Shown here: positions 49,956 through 63,764 of the stretch, piece by piece
Position numbering within the stretch: position 1 is the first letter of the stretch
How the letters are laid out: each line of letters begins with the position of its first letter
Source: Monarcha castaneiventris obscurior
Lineage: Eukaryota > Chordata > Aves > Passeriformes > Monarchidae
Length of the DNA stretch: 64,000 nt
NCBI GenBank assembly: GCA_026261815.1
Contig: JAMPIT010000437.1
Span: 1,364,001 to 1,428,000 of the forward strand
Direction of reading: 5' to 3'
Notes under the pieces: model-generated
Told to the model about the DNA's origin: nothing
Database searches by the model: none
Seen by the model: only the letters and a program-made list of their open reading frames with translations
Made by a program: the position numbers and the translations under genes

Positions 49956-51589
49956 TTGCTTCCTGTGCAGATGCTCAGAGCAAGGTTCCTGGGAGCATCC
50001 CAGCCTCAGAGTGCCGAGGGAGCCCCTGGGTGTGTTTGGGGTGATGGATGAGGAGTGGAGGAGCTCTGCTGGAAGAGCTGGTGGTGCTGGAAGGCAGGAG
50101 GAAGCAGCTGAGAGGCCAAATGAGGACAGTTTCCTCTCCAGGAAGTCAGCCAGAGGCTAATGGGAAGCAGAGGAAGGGTTTTTCCTGAAAAGGACTGAGG
50201 CCTCCGTATGCCCAGAGCAGCTCGAGGGTCACTTGCCTTTGACCGAGATTTGTTGCTATTGTTGTCTAAGCTGTGTTGGCCTTGTTTTTCTTTTTGTTTG
50301 CTAAAAATCCCCTTTTAGGACTCAAAAGGCTGGCCATTTATTTAATAGGCAGCAGCATATGGGATGATTTCTTTTCCTTTCAGTCCCAGACAGCTGGAAA
50401 AGCCAGCGTGGATGGGACACGTGTGTAAGCTGTGGAGCAAAACTGTACAGGAGCTGCTGGGGAACCACTGGCTCTGGAAAAGAAATAGATTTTAGTCCAG
50501 AGCAGATGTTTCATTTTCATTCATTAAGTACTTTTTGTGCTAAGTACAGAAATCTAAGTTTTGTGTTCAAATTCTGCAGCTCAGACTGTCAGTTAGTGAT
50601 GGCTGTCAAATGAGCTTCCCTGCTAAATTCATGGACTATGTTGAGGGAATTATATTTCTCCCTATTTCCAGAAATAGGTTTTGGAATGCATTTGAAGGCA
50701 GTATCTTCAAAGACACACATTCTTTTAAGCTGGTTAAAATTTTCCAAACTATCTGCTCCTTGAAACTGCCAGCCACCATGATTGTCCTTTTATAACTATA
50801 TAATTTGCATTATCCTGGGTTTTTAATGGAACCATTCCTTGAACATGGAGTATTCCTGCTGAAAGAGGGTTTTGTTTGCCCACATGTCCAAACACACACA
50901 CGCTCTGAATGTAAACATGGAGTTTTGGGGCTTTTTTTTTTTTCCCTGGGACACCTTGTGCTGGGAGAGCAGCTGACTATTGTTTTATTGGCCTCCCTTA
51001 ATCTGGGCAGGAGGAATCCAAACTGAATAATCCGGAGCTGTGCAAATCCAGTTAGTGTGAGCTGTAATCTCTTTACTGGGTTTAAGTAGTTGCAGTGGCA
51101 CTGAGACACCCTGCAGATACTGAACAGCAGAGATACAGTAATCACCTCACCGTGCACCCTGCTCTGCACCCCACAAATAAACCCACGAGTCCCCAGCAAG
51201 GATTTAGGGAGAACCCAGCCCCAAAAAGCAGCAAACTGCTCCTCAGAGCAGGCAAAGGAGGGGCAGGTCACAAACAGCCCATCAAAAGGATAATGCTGTG
51301 CTGAAGTGAAATGGAAATTCACATTAGGATATTAAACTCTCTGTTGCACCTCGTATTTTGGATTGGGAATGCTTTTGCTGGAATGAGCTTACCTGCCATG
51401 GAGATTATAAACCATCCATGGCTTTGATTAGGAAGGGAAGGAGAATTGTTGTTTGAAGAAAGCATTTCTAATCCCAGTCTAATTTTGGGCCTTTCTGTTA
51501 GTTGGAATTATAAAATAATGTGACAAACTTCAATGAAATAATCTAAATTGTTGATCAGTGATACGACATGAGGGAACAGTTTTAAATTA

Positions 51590-51840
51590 AGAGAAGAGGG
51601 ATTTAGATGGGATATTGGGGAGAAATTCCTGGCTGTGAGCGTGGGCAGGCCCTGGCACAGATTCCCAGAGCAGCTGTGGCTGCCCCTGGATCCCTGGCAG
51701 TGCCCAAGGCCAGGCTGGACACTGGGGCTTGGAGCAGCCTGGGACAGTGGAAGGTGTCCCTGCCCATGGCAGGATGTGGAATGAGATGGTCTTTGAGGTC
51801 CCTTCCCACCCAAATCCCTTTGGAATTCCATGATTTGCTT
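51590..51840 (+). mobile_element. CR1 LINE fragment
   Basis: Sense CR1 3' region: GATGGGATATTGGGGAGAAA, GTGGGCAGGCCCTGGCACAG, CCCCTGGATCCCTGGCAGTG and GGTGTCCCTGCCCATGGCAG, ending in CCCACCCAAATCCC. Confidence 0.93.
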
Positions 51841-53469
51841 CCAGGCTCTGGTTTCGTCCCTGGCACCTCCTGGTTCTGTGCAGGGCAGGATGTTCCTACT
51901 CAGCAGGAGTAAAGCCCTACAGATACTCAGTGCACATGTTTTTCTGCTTCCATATACCTTCATTGGAGTGGGAAGGTTCTTGCATCTTCCCAAGGAGAGG
52001 AGGCTGTCCAACCCAAATTTTCCATTCTGAGAATTTGAGTGTGATTCCCTTAAGAGAGTTCCAAATGCAGAGGGTGCACCTGATCCTTGTGTCCTCCTCT
52101 GTTGACTGGGAATCCCCCAACCCACTCTGGGAGTGAAACACCTTCAGTCCTCCAGCAGAACCCAGCAGCCCCTGGAGCAGAGTCATCCTTGTGCCAATAA
52201 TTCAGCAGCATGTTGGGTTTATTCCCTTTCTTCCATAGATTATGGCAACTCCTGGCATTGCAGTTTTTCTGGGGGAAAGTCTGGGAATCACTTCCACCTC
52301 AGCCATCAACTTTTACATTGTTTGCTGGGTGAAAACCAACACCTTTAAATATCCCTGATGAAGGATGAGGCTAGGAAATGCTTGGGTGACTTCCAGGGTA
52401 GAAATGGGAGACCCAGAGGGAGCACCTTGGATGTGCTGGGGATTCTCCTGGGTCCTGCTTTGCTCCTCAGCTGCTCCCAGCAGCTGAAGTTCTTGTACTA
52501 CAAGGCCCATTTAATGGTGAATTATGTTGGGAATGATTTTCCCTGGACTGAAATCGAGCCAGCAGCATCAGTCCATTCTCTCCACGTGGATTAAGGAATT
52601 GATCAGGAAGGTCTGCCTTGGCTGCTCAGATCAGAATCTTTTGAGGCTGCTTAATGGGATCATGCTGTGTCCAAGAGGGAAAAGGGGGTTTGCCATCGAT
52701 TCCTGTCAGGTGGGCATTGCTCTGTGCTGTGAGAAATATTAGGGAAATGCAGCCCATGGATTTATGGGAGTGTTCAGCACAGGGATGGGGAACACGGGCA
52801 GGAGTGAGAGGGCTTTGTGTGCCTGTCTCTGCCATCTCCCTTTTTCCTTCTTATTTCCTCCTTTGCTCTGACCTTGTCAAAGGGAAAACCTTCATTTCCT
52901 GACCACATTAAGCCATGTTTAAAAAAACCTGGATGAAGTTTTGGATAATGTTGCAGTGGGAGTTTGTGCTGGGAGTTAATTTACAGGTCCCCTGTGAGTC
53001 AGGAGCATGAAGGTGGAAGAGAAGGAAGGGGTTTGTATGGAGTGGGAGCCACTAAATCTAATTTTAAAAGGTCACAATGTGTTTTTTTATTGAGGAGGAC
53101 AGAAGATTAAAGTCCATCAATTAATTTATTTAAAAAAACAAAGCAAGCTTTAGGCCCCAGAGCTTGTCAGAAACTCTTTTCATGAGCTTTGAAGGTAATT
53201 TTAATAATTCTGCTACTTTTTTCTTCATTTTTAAACATTCAGGCTACAATAACTCAGCACAATGATATTAGGTAATATAGATCTGGATGATAAAGGCTTG
53301 CAATTTTATATGCTATATATTTTATATGTAATTTTTGAGAATTACATGCTGCACTGTAACATATTCTGACTCATGGAAGTGCCTTATTTTTAGGTTGTGC
53401 TTCTCACCTTGCTTAAGGGAGAGAAATTTTCTTCTGACAAACTTCCTTGGTTTTGAAAAACTTATTTGC

Positions 53470-53740
53470 TTCAAGCCCCAATGTTCAGCCTGGCCTTGGA
53501 CACTCCCAGGGATCATGGGGCTGCTCTGGGAATTCCATCCTAGCCCTTCCACACCCTCCCAGGGAACAATTCCTTCCCAATATCCCATCCAGCCCTGCCT
53601 TCTGGCAGTGGGAAGCCATTCCCTGGGTCCTATCCCTCCATCCCTTGTCCCCAGTCCCTCTGCAGCTCTCCTGGAGCTCCTTTAGGCCCTGCAAGGGGCT
53701 CTGAGCTCTCCCTGGATCCTTTTCTTCCCCGTGGTTGGTT
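53470..53740 (-). mobile_element. CR1 LINE fragment
   Basis: Antisense CR1: CAGCCTGGCCTTGGACACTC, TCCCAGGGAACAATTCCTTC, TCTGGCAGTGGGAAGCCATT, CCAGTCCCTCTGCAGCTCTC and CTGAGCTCTCCCTGGATCC. The next ~260 bp may be older CR1, but I cannot support that. Confidence 0.9.
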
Positions 53741-54999
53741 GGCTCTTTTCCTGTCTGTACTGCAAGTTTTGGAACAACTTTTGGGGCAGGACCCAGGCTC
53801 TGCTCTGGGGGCCCAGCAGTGGCTCCAGAGGAACGGGCAGGGACTGATCCCAGCAAGTTCCACCTGGACCAGAGAGGCTTTGGAGTCCCCTAGGGAAAAT
53901 TCCAGTCCTGTGCCCTGGGAGGGCCCTGCTGGAGCAGGGAGGTGGCACCAGCTGAGCTCTGTGGTGCCCTCCAGCCTGAGCCATCCCGAGCCATGGATGG
54001 AGCAGAAATCTGGGAAGAGCTGCAGTGATTCCTCCATGGGAAATAAGGCCCCTGTTTGCATTGGGGGTGCTTTGAGCATTGCTGACAAGGGGAATTAATC
54101 ACAAGCTATACAATATTTTTAAAGTACATCCCCTTTCAGTTCTTTTCAAAGCTCTGTCCAAATGGTTTTTTTAGCAATTCTGACAATTTCACATGCCTTG
54201 GATAAATTAAGAGCCAGTCCTTTTGCTCCACAGCACCTTCCCATAAGGAGAGTACGTGGTGAAATCCCCTTTTCAGTCAGTCTGGGAATGGCCATTTTGG
54301 GATCATAGGATCTGATTTCAGCCTGGCAGTTTTCACACCCGATCCCAGTGATGTTCCTCTCTGCCAGGAGAAATCCAGGGCTCAGTTTTCCAGGCTGCCT
54401 TCTCCCTGCTCTGCCTTTAATCTCGAGCTGTGTTTATGTAATGCAATAGAAATGTTGCTAACGTGATTATACTTTTCTATCTTATTAGCTCCAATACTGA
54501 GCACAATAAAATGGAAAACTGTTTAAATGTTATGTTTAAGTGCTTGAGATAAGAGTTCTTGTAAATGAAATGTGATTACATTTCTGTAATAGATCTTCTC
54601 TGTCTGCTCGGACTTTGTTGAGCAATGTAATTCTTTTGGGATTGCTGTTTCTAAGTTTGATTTCCTTTCTTTCTTTTTTTTTTTTTTTTGTGGAAATAGC
54701 CATGTAAAATGTTACACACCACCAGACAATGAGCAGAAATCTCTTGAAAAGGCAGGGTTTCCTGTGTGAGGCACAAAACCATTGCTCCATAGTTTTCTTT
54801 GTGATAACCAATTTGAATTAAACATAATTCCCCAACATCACCTTGAATTTCCATCTGTGTAACCCCGATGTTCTTAAGCGTTTTGCATTTACCTAATGCT
54901 CTGGGCTATTTTCCCTTAGCATGTATGGCAAACTGTGACTATCTCCAAACTGGAGATGATATGAATAACAATTGTTTGCTGATCTTCCCCTGTATCTCC

Positions 55000-55480
55000 C
55001 TGGATAACCTGCAGTCTGCAAAGGCTGAGTAAGTGGCAGATAGCTTTTGTCATCCCTTATCCGGGCTGTACACTTGTAAGGAAGAGCAGGGATAATCGCC
55101 TAAATCTAATTAGGGGTTAAAAGAGGCCATGACTGTGATGTGGCAGTGAGACACCTTACTGTAGCAATCCTGTTTGCATTAGAAAAATAAGGTTGTCATA
55201 TTGATTATTCAAATGAGCTTCTATTGGCCATGGCTCAATGGCTGCGTCGCAGCTGAAGCACTGGAAGGTCCCAGCTTTGGAGCATGCATTATGTGATGTC
55301 TTGTTTGCTCATTTAAGGGCTTTAAAACTTAAGGCTGAGGGAGTTTTATCGTGAGAATTAAGGGTTTAAGTGACCACTGGAAAATGAAGTTGAGCTTGCC
55401 TGGGTGATGGTTGCGATTGCTGAAAGCCAATTCAATGAAGGCCAATAAATTTGCTTCACATCTTTTATGGAAAAAATCAG
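55000..55480. promoter_or_regulatory. Candidate regulatory element
   Basis: Unrepetitive tract with CTAAATCTAATTAGGGG, TTGATTATTCAAATGAG, TTTTATCGTGAG, GGCAGATAGC and CCAATAAATTTGC motifs, lying between ordinary repeat-bearing intron segments. It looks like conserved non-coding DNA; this was not tested. Confidence 0.3.
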
Positions 55481-57179
55481 TATTGGAGTTAACAGATCTT
55501 GTTTGTGCATTAATTGATGTTTAGTTCAAAGTCAAACAGCGCTGAAAAGAGTAAAGTAATTGCATTCAGATCAATTCCACATCCAAGAGATGGAGAATTC
55601 CCTCGGCTCTGACTTTGGGGGCTATATTTTAATTTTTAAAAAAATATCTACCTGGTGCTGGGCTGTTAGAGTTTCTCAGATATTTCACTATTTCTCAGCA
55701 CTTGGCTTTTTGTCCTTCCCCAGTCAGGTCTGTGACATCCTGCAAGTGCAGCTCCAGAGGCTGCTGATTTCAGCCTTCCTTGTTATGATGAGTGATGGAA
55801 GTGCCAGCCATAGAATGGGCCAAAGAAAAGCATTTAAAAAGACCAGTTTATTAATTTTATAATTATTAATAAATTATAATTTATTAATTAATTATTAATT
55901 TACGGTTATTTTTGGCACTTTTGCAGTACACCAAGTACAGTGTGCTAGGCTGTGTTAAATGTACAAAGACTGGACACTTTACTGCTGTTTTTCCCATTGG
56001 TTTGTGCAGCTTCTGTCATTACAGATTTCCAAGGAAAAGCCCACCTTGAATCCCAGGTATGAGGCAGAGTTTGCCAATTTGACCCCATGGCTGAAATGAT
56101 TTCCCCAGTTTTATGTGCAGTTTGAACATTTTTCACTTCAGCTGTTGGCCGTGCTGTATTCTGCTGCTGGGCAAAAAAAATACATGTAGAGACAACTAAA
56201 CTGTTGTTTCCTCTTGTGCATAGGGACAAAGTTTTCTACTTTAATTTTAAATTTCTTCAGTTGGATTTTTCCAGTTTCTTCCATTCTTTGCTGCTGGTAC
56301 TGGTGTAAAAGTTGCTCATCCAAATTCTGCCTTGGCTGGCTGAAGCCACAATGACCAGAGGAAGGGGATTTTTAAAATAGATATATATTTTATATGTTGC
56401 TTATATTGTTAGAACATCCTGACCTGTTTGAAAGGCCTGAAAATGATGCCCAAATGTTGATGCAACTTTGCAGTATCTTGCATGAACAGAAAGTTAAGCA
56501 GTGGCTCATCCTGTCCTGCCTTTGTGTGGAAGGCCCCTTGGTCCTGAGCTTTGTGCTGAACCCATGGATGTGTTTGATTGTTTGGAACAGCTCCAGTCCC
56601 ACTTTCTGGGGACACCCCTTTGTGGCACTGCTTTGCAAGCCATAATCATTTTGAATATTGAAATTGCAACTTCCAGCCCAAACTGAAAATGGGGGGAGAA
56701 AGCCAATATAGGAGACTTTTTTTTCAGCAGTATCAAGGTGCTGTTTGTGGAGATCAGTCCCTCATTTTGCACATTCATTCTGGATTATGAAGTTATTTGT
56801 TGAATTTATGTATTAAATTTTTTATTTTCTCTTAATCCCATTCAGACACGGGTCCAGTGTTCCTCACCACCCTCTTCCAGCAGCAGTTAGCAAACAATTC
56901 AGGTTGTTCTGATTGACATCAGTGAGGCTGTCTGGATGCATTTCTTGAAAAGAGGGAAATAAGACAAATATGAAGAGTGTTGTGATAAAATAGGGGCAAA
57001 TCCTTAATCCTGGGAGCAGAATTTCCTGTTGGTGAAGGGTTTTTTGGCTATGAAAGTATAAAACCTTGATTCACACATGAACTCAGCTGTCTCTGGGCTG
57101 GTTGAGGCCACCACCCTCAAGTGTCAGCCTTGATTTGAGGTAAAAATGGGCATTTTAATGTAAACCTGCACCACCTTGG

Positions 57180-57475
57180 GCTTGTGTTAAAGCATCGATT
57201 CAGGAGTGGTTGGACTCAGTGATTTTGGGGGTCTTTCCCAGCCTGGGTCTGTGAGGGCCAGGGGAGGCTCAGGGTGGACAAGGGGAAGGATTTGTTCCCT
57301 GAAGGATTGGTTCAGCACTGCCAGGGGCTGCCCAGGGCAGGGCTGGAGTCACCATCCCTGGAGTGGTCAAAAAATTGGATTTTATATTTCATAATAGAAT
57401 TTAATTGTGGGATTTGGTCAAAGGCTGGACTTGATGGTCTTGGAGGTCTTTTCCAGCCTCAGTGATTCCAGGGAG
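57180..57475 (+). mobile_element. CR1 LINE fragments (two short pieces)
   Basis: Two sense CR1 tails: GGTTGGACTCAGTGATTTTG to CCCAGCCTGGGTCTGTG (about 57205-57255), and GGCTGGACTTGATGGTCTTG to TTCCAGCCTCAGTGATTCC (about 57420-57470). The part between carries CAGGGCAGGGCTGGAGTCAC and CATCCCTGGAGTGGTC, also CR1-like. Confidence 0.7.
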
Positions 57476-58059
57476 TGCCTCATGAGCTGCAGGTTGGTGA
57501 GTGCTGGAGGGGACATGTGGCACAAAAATTTAGCTACGATTTACTGGTTGGGTTTGTAACTTGAGGTGTTTGTGGGATATTCCCTGGGTTCTCTGCACAT
57601 TGGGAACCCTTCCCACCAGAAGTGGTTGCTCAGTGTGGCAGCTGGATCATCCACATTCCCAGGTCTTTTGTATGGCCTGTGAATCCTCTGGGAATGGCTG
57701 CCCTGGAAGGATCTGGCCACTTATTTGGTCTTTTTTGAACAGAATATTTCACTTCATCTCCAAGGTTTGCAGATACAACAGGAAGTGCTGGTTTTCACCA
57801 TCAACCTCTAAATTCCTTAAGATCCAACTTTCCTTGGAGCCTGCCATGTTTATGGTGCTCAATTCCTTCAGGAATCTCTTTATGTTTAAAAAAAATAACC
57901 TTTGGAGGAAATCTTGGCTGTAGAACAAGACAAGTCTTACAGTTTTGTCTTTTTTTTGGTCTCATTTTGGTCCAGTTGGTGGTAAACCAATACTGTGCAA
58001 TACTAATTACTTACAGCTCATTGAAGAAATGCCAAAACACAAAATGCTTTTGGGAGATT

Positions 58060-58165
58060 CTAGGGGAAGGTGTCCCTGCCTGTGGTTGGGGGAGTTGGAA
58101 CGAGATGGTTTTTAAGGTCCCTTCCAACCCAAACCTTTCTGGGATTCCAGGTCTAGACGTTGGCT
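58060..58165 (+). mobile_element. CR1 LINE fragment
   Basis: Sense CR1 3' terminal piece: GGGGAAGGTGTCCCTGCCTG, GAGATGGTTTTTAAGGTCCC and TTCCAACCCAAACCTTTCTG. Confidence 0.9.
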
Positions 58166-60519
58166 GGCAGCTTTTGGGAGTTTGTTCCATCCTCCAAAGC
58201 CAGTCCTGCTCTCCATTTCCACCAGACACTTTCTCTGGGAAGTGCTGGGAATGAGAAATGCCAAAGAAAACAGATGGTGTTAGCTTTTCATGGCAGTAAA
58301 AGGTTAAAAGCAAATTACTGAAAGCAAGAGAGTGAAATGAATAAGGTCAATGTGGTGTGGTAAGAACTTTAGAGTTAATAATTAAAGAAATGTGAAGCCC
58401 CAAGGAGGTTTTGGTGCAACTCAAGGAGCCTGAAGAGTTCAGACAGCTTTGCTTGGTAGTTTTGGGGTTCTTTTAGGCTGTCAGTTTTTCTACCAAAAAC
58501 ACAAATTGTGATTTAGTGGAACTTCTGGGTCTTTCCTTGTTCTCACCACACTGTTGGACATCAAATTCTAGTCCAAATTGGTGTTTTCAGCCCTGGCAGG
58601 GCCACGTCCCAAAGGTGCCCAGCCTTGTTTTGGACTGAATCCTGCAAAAACCAAAGTGGGAACTGCTGTACATGGGATCCCTTTAGTGATCCTTGTCCAT
58701 CTCTCCTTCATGAGCTCCAATTAGCTGGTTTGAATTTGATTTCATTTTTTTCCCCTCATGTATTCATTAATTTCAAAGCACTTCCAGGTTATTTTTATCA
58801 CTGTCCGTTAGGCTTGGGTTTGGTCAGATGTTTTTGAGATTTGCAATCAATTTCTGTTTTTAATTTTGATGAAATATTATTTCTTCCTCTTTATTTATGG
58901 CCAAGGATCTAATTTCCCCTCAAGCTTGAACAACTTTAGCTCTACCTTTTAAAATTTTATAAATTTTCTTGCAACACAGCCCAGCGTGGAAGTTGTTAGA
59001 AGATGCAGCTTCCTTCCTTCCAAGTTAGGCTGGGTCTCTTGGAATTGACCATCTTGAAGAAACCAAGAGACTTCCAAAGGTTTTCCTTAGGGCTACATCG
59101 AGTTGAGATGCAAAAAAAAAAAAAGTTTAATTGTGAAGTAAAGCCTGAAACTCAAATCTCTTCTGACCAGAAAAGCTGAGGTGGTTGAGGAGATTAAAAC
59201 TAAATATTCTCAGATCAAGTTGAGCTGCTCTTTTCAGGAGTAGGGAAATTTTTACCTTGTGTGATTGAAAACCTGGGCCTGTCTGACAGATCTGAGGCAT
59301 TCTGAGAATGTTCTGAGTGTGCCCCTGAGTCCCTCAGGGAGAGCAGCCCAGGCTGGATGAAAGCAGGGAGGGAAATTAACCCAAAGTCACCAACTCAACC
59401 TGCAGGGAGAAAGAGGAGCCCTGTAAAAGCATTTCCAAACTGGATTTTTATCCCTTCCAGTGGTGCTGCCCAAAAGATCACAAGGTTTCAGTGTGCTAAA
59501 ATTGGATCAAATGCAGTCCCAGGTGCTGGAATTTCAGCAAAGTGGGAATTGGTGGGGCCCAGCTGAACTTGACCACAGTTCCCAAAGTGCTACACTTGTC
59601 TTTAGGGGTACTGGAAACCTTTTTTTAGATTTTGGCCTTGAAAATCTCTGCATCCAAGGATTCTTGGGTGATCCTGGTCTTTCTCCTGAGCTGTAGAAAT
59701 GAATTGGTTGTTGGGTCATTGTTATTTTTTAATCAGTTATTTATTTTTCAGCAGTGCTGGTGTCATCCTGCTGCTGGCTAGGGAGGAAGGGAGCACATCC
59801 CAAATTTCTCCTGGGTCTTCTGGGACTTTGTTGTTCTTCCTTAAAGTCCTGACCTGCTGCTTGAAATCCGTCTGTCACTTGCTTTTAATTTCTTTCAAGG
59901 TCCTTCAAAATTGTGTGACCTTTTAATTAATTTTTATTTAATATTCTTTTTTTTTTGGGAAGCAGGGGCAGTAGGGCAACAGAACCAGCTGTATTCCAGT
60001 GCTACCCTACATGTAGGGTTTGGGTTTGTTAAGGTGTTTTTTTTTAATTATAAGAACATCTCTGTGTTCAGAACCTTTTGAAGAACTTGTGAAGTGCAAA
60101 GAACAAAAACAAAGCCGTAACTTTTGGTGTTTAGACTTTCCATAAAAGAAGCCCTAAATAGAAAGGAGCATTTGCATGAGGAGCATGGGGAAGGAGATGT
60201 CTGACTTGTAGTGATGGGTCAGAAAAACAATCAAAAATCTTCAGAGTTCTGCAAATGGAATAAGAAGTGATGAGTGAGGTGGGTCCCTGGGTTTGAGGAA
60301 AGTGGTTTTTGCTGATTAAAAAACTAAATAAAAAGTATTGCTTCCTCTGCACTGGTTATAGGTTGAATAGGCTGAGCTCAGTTCAGGTATTAAATACAGA
60401 TTTTAGCCTTGTTCTCTGAACTGAGATCTGTGGGGATTAAAGAAAGGGGGGAAAAAAAAAAGAAAAAAAAAATTAGTGATTTGTTTCCAAAGTCAGTATA
60501 GAAGCTTTAAACTGCCACT

Positions 60520-60572
60520 GTAGAATCATTGAGGTTGGAAAAGATCTCCAAGATCATCAATCCCAACCTTTA
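60520..60572 (-). mobile_element. CR1 LINE tail
   Basis: About 50 bp of antisense CR1 3' end: TAGAATCATTGAGGTTGGAA, then AAGATCTCCAAGATCATCAA and TCCCAACC. Confidence 0.85.
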
Positions 60573-61299
60573 AATATGAACATGCAATAACAGAATGAGA
60601 TCTGTGCAGTGGAACCAAGGCTGTGTCTTGCAATGTGAATTTTGAGCACTGAGCAAAAGTGTGAAGTGTTTTATTCATAGGTCTTAGTGGAAAGTTGGGT
60701 GCCAGCAAATAAGTTTAAAATACTTAATAAACTTCTACAAGATTTTCTCCTCTTGGGAAGAATTCATGGCACAGAGTCTTAAAAAGAATTACAAATAATT
60801 AATTCAGATAAATTGGAGGTTGCGTTGTTTCCTAGGCAGAGAGCCTTTAATTGGTAACTTTATTTTTATTGAATATTTAATGAGCAACTGGCAAGTGTTT
60901 CCCTAAGCACAATTTTCATGAGCATTTACTGGTTTTTGAGCAGTTTATAATGAATTTAGACAAAGATGGAGCTGTTCAAACACGATGTCGTGTGAAGTAT
61001 TTACCAAAGATTATTGCAGAACTTGTTTAATGTGCATAGATAGTTTAAAAAAAAAACCCAACCCCAAACTAAACAGGCTTGAGGTTTCCTTGTGGGATTT
61101 TTTTTTTTTTATCACCAGACTGAGGGCCTGAAGGAATAGAGGAAGTGAATGGACACGAATGTATCCAAATATCTCATTTTGCCTAAAAGCAAGTGCCGGC
61201 AGATAAATGCCCATAAAGGGATTTCTTTCTTAAGCCCCATGGATTTTTTTTTTTTTCTGCAACTTTTTGTGTGAGTTCGAAATGAAAACCATTCATCCA

Positions 61300-61870
61300 G
61301 TGCCCCAAAGAAGGGCCTTATTGAATGGAATAACAGTGTAATGTACCATTGAAGGCAGGATTGAAAGTGATTATCTTGTTAACTCTTGACAGTTACCGCC
61401 AGCTTGAAATAGAACTGGCAGGCTTGATTTGCAAATGAATTAGAGCTTTTTCATTTGGTGCCAGGATCATCTTTTTATATTCTGATATGACAGATGCTAT
61501 GTTCCATGCTTTTGTTTCTCTTCACTCTCCTACTTGCAAATAAAAAACAAAAGATTATGATAGTAATTTTATTTGCATCTTTTCTCTAGGAGTTTATTCT
61601 TTGTCTCGAAGTTTTTAATCTTATATTTTTTTCAACAATTTGTTTAAGAATAGTATTGTTCCCGCAGAATAAAATTTCATTAGGTTAAGTACAGTAGTAA
61701 TTGGGTGAATGAGGGGGATTTAGAAGCTTTCAGAAAATGGAAAATCGATTGTGCTCAAATTGTTTTAGCGCTTAGAACATTTAAATTTCCTCCCTGACTT
61801 ACACTTGCATTTAATATTCCTCAACGCCACGAGCAGAGGAAAAGCTCACGTTTCAAATATTTCTGCTCAC
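61300..61870. promoter_or_regulatory. Candidate regulatory element
   Basis: Unrepetitive AT-rich, CpG-poor tract containing CTCTTGACAGTTACC, GATTATCTTG, GCAAATGAATTAG and AATTGTTTTAGCGC. It may be a developmental enhancer of the SHOX2 domain. Alignment would decide. Confidence 0.3.
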
Positions 61871-62578
61871 ACTCTGCTAATGGCAGGATGTGTAATTAGT
61901 GGCAGCCTTAATGCTGATCAACTGTGTTTATATTCTGCAGCCATCCCACCACAGATGGGGAGGTGTTGGGTATGATAATTATTGTGCTCTCTTTCTATGT
62001 TCCTCATTAACCTGTAACACTCGCTACCAGTCCGGAGAGTTTTTCCCATAGTTGTGCTTCCCAACACTGGAACTTTGGTTAATATTCAGCCCAGTGTTGT
62101 GGGCATTTCCACTGCTGGGCTTTTCTGCTGCTTCTGTCATCTGCTTTGTACTTGGAGGCCAATTAGCAGCACTTCCGACTGCCACTGATGTCCATTATGG
62201 AAATGTTTTCCTACACTTTCACCTACAGGATGTGTTTTAATTGAATATCTACTAAATAATATTACAGAGAAGGTAAAGCAGGCCAAAGTTGTCTAATTTA
62301 TTTAAGGCTGGTTAACAGAGGCAGTGACATTGCAGAGCCCCGTGTTTAATTGCCTGTGTTTGCTGGGAGTGCAGCTGGGGAGGAACAAGGCTTCACTCCT
62401 GAAGGGGGGACAGGAGGAGAAATCCCACCCAGCCAGGCAAAACCAGGGAAAAACCCAACCAAACCCCACTCCACGGAGGAAAACTCTGAGGGCTTGCACG
62501 TTGTGGTGTCCTTGGAGTCGCCAGGTTGAGCCGAGGAGTGGCTTTAAGGCAACCAGGACAGAGAAATCAGCTCTGGTC

Positions 62579-62740
62579 ATTTATGGGATTTTCATACCTG
62601 ACCTGAAGCCTCTGTAAAACAAAACTGGGAGGTTTTTGGGGGGTTATTTTGTCTCTTGTGATTTATGGGATTTTCAAACCCGACCTGAAGCCTCTGTGAA
62701 ACAAAACCAGGAGATTTTGGGTAGATTTTTTGTCTCTTGT
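62579..62740. repeat. 82-bp tandem duplication
   Basis: Two copies starting at 62579 and 62661 share ATTTATGGGATTTTCA, CGACCTGAAGCCTCTGT-like and TTTTGTCTCTTG blocks, with about 10-15% divergence by eye. Confidence 0.93.
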
Positions 62741-63489
62741 TTACCTGAGAGATACAAAAAAATGCAATGTTTTTGTAGGGTCTATTTGAAAATACTACAT
62801 TTATCAACACTGCATTTTGGGCTTTTCCCTCCTCTGTTTAGTTTCAGTATTTATTTCAATTGCATAAAATCTTGGATTTTACTCTCTGAGCCAGGGTTAT
62901 TATATATTTCCCCCTCTTGAATATTTGATAAGGTCTCTTGGGTACTGATTTTCCTCTTCTCTAGTATAACGTATTATGGTAATTGTTTCACCTTGTGTCC
63001 TGTTTAAAGTCCCTGGTTTTAGCATGATTCAATTTGGTTTGCATTTTATTCCACTGAGTTCTTTGGCACTTCCAAGTTACCCCATTGTGTTTGTGTGGGG
63101 GGTTGCTTTGGCTTTTCTTCCTGCTTTTTGCTAAGTGACCTTCATAGGATCTTCTTGGCTCTGTGTTGCATTTAAATTTATTTGTAATTGGCCAAACTTC
63201 CTTGAGATAAATTATTTGGATGGTTGGAGTGAGTGATCCACTGGGCTTTGGAGTCTTTGCTCTCCAGCATCAGCTCCAGATCATTTGAAGTTGATACTTG
63301 GTAGAGCAAAACAACATTTTGTGCTTTAAAAAAAATACCATGGATGCTTCTCCCATCAGGATTCCCAACCCCAAACCATTCACTCTTCTTGATGAGTTTG
63401 GTGTGCAGAAAAGATTGGGAAGAGCAGCAAGAAATGACAAATAGAGCAGTATCTCATCTTGGGATATCCCGAGGCAGAAATACAGTTGT

Positions 63490-63575
63490 GTCATGGCATG
63501 GGCACCTGAGGTTGGACTGGATGATCTTCAAGGGCTTTTCCAACCTCGTTCATTCTGTGATCCTGTGATTTTTTT
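63490..63575 (+). mobile_element. CR1 LINE fragment with 3' tail
   Basis: Sense CR1 end: GAGGTTGGACTGGATGATCT, CAAGGGCTTTTCCAACCTCG, then ATTCTGTGATCCTGTGAT octamer-type repeats and a T run. Confidence 0.9.
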
Positions 63576-63764
63576 TTTTTTTAACTCCCTTGATTAATGC
63601 TTAGTTTGATATGGGGAGTATTTTTAGGAGCATGAATATATTCCAGGTTAAAATCATCATTTCAGCGAGTGCTAGGGAGTATTTTTAATTTAATTTACTG
63701 GGAAAGGAAGTTCTCACTACCTCAATTAGTCACTGTGGGTTTAAGTAATCCCAGACCTGGCAAA

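Noticed and set aside
53740..54010. Continuation of the CR1 element to the right
   Set aside because: The sequence has the general look of older CR1 (CCAGCCTGAGCC-type blocks), but I could not match it with confidence to the other copies.
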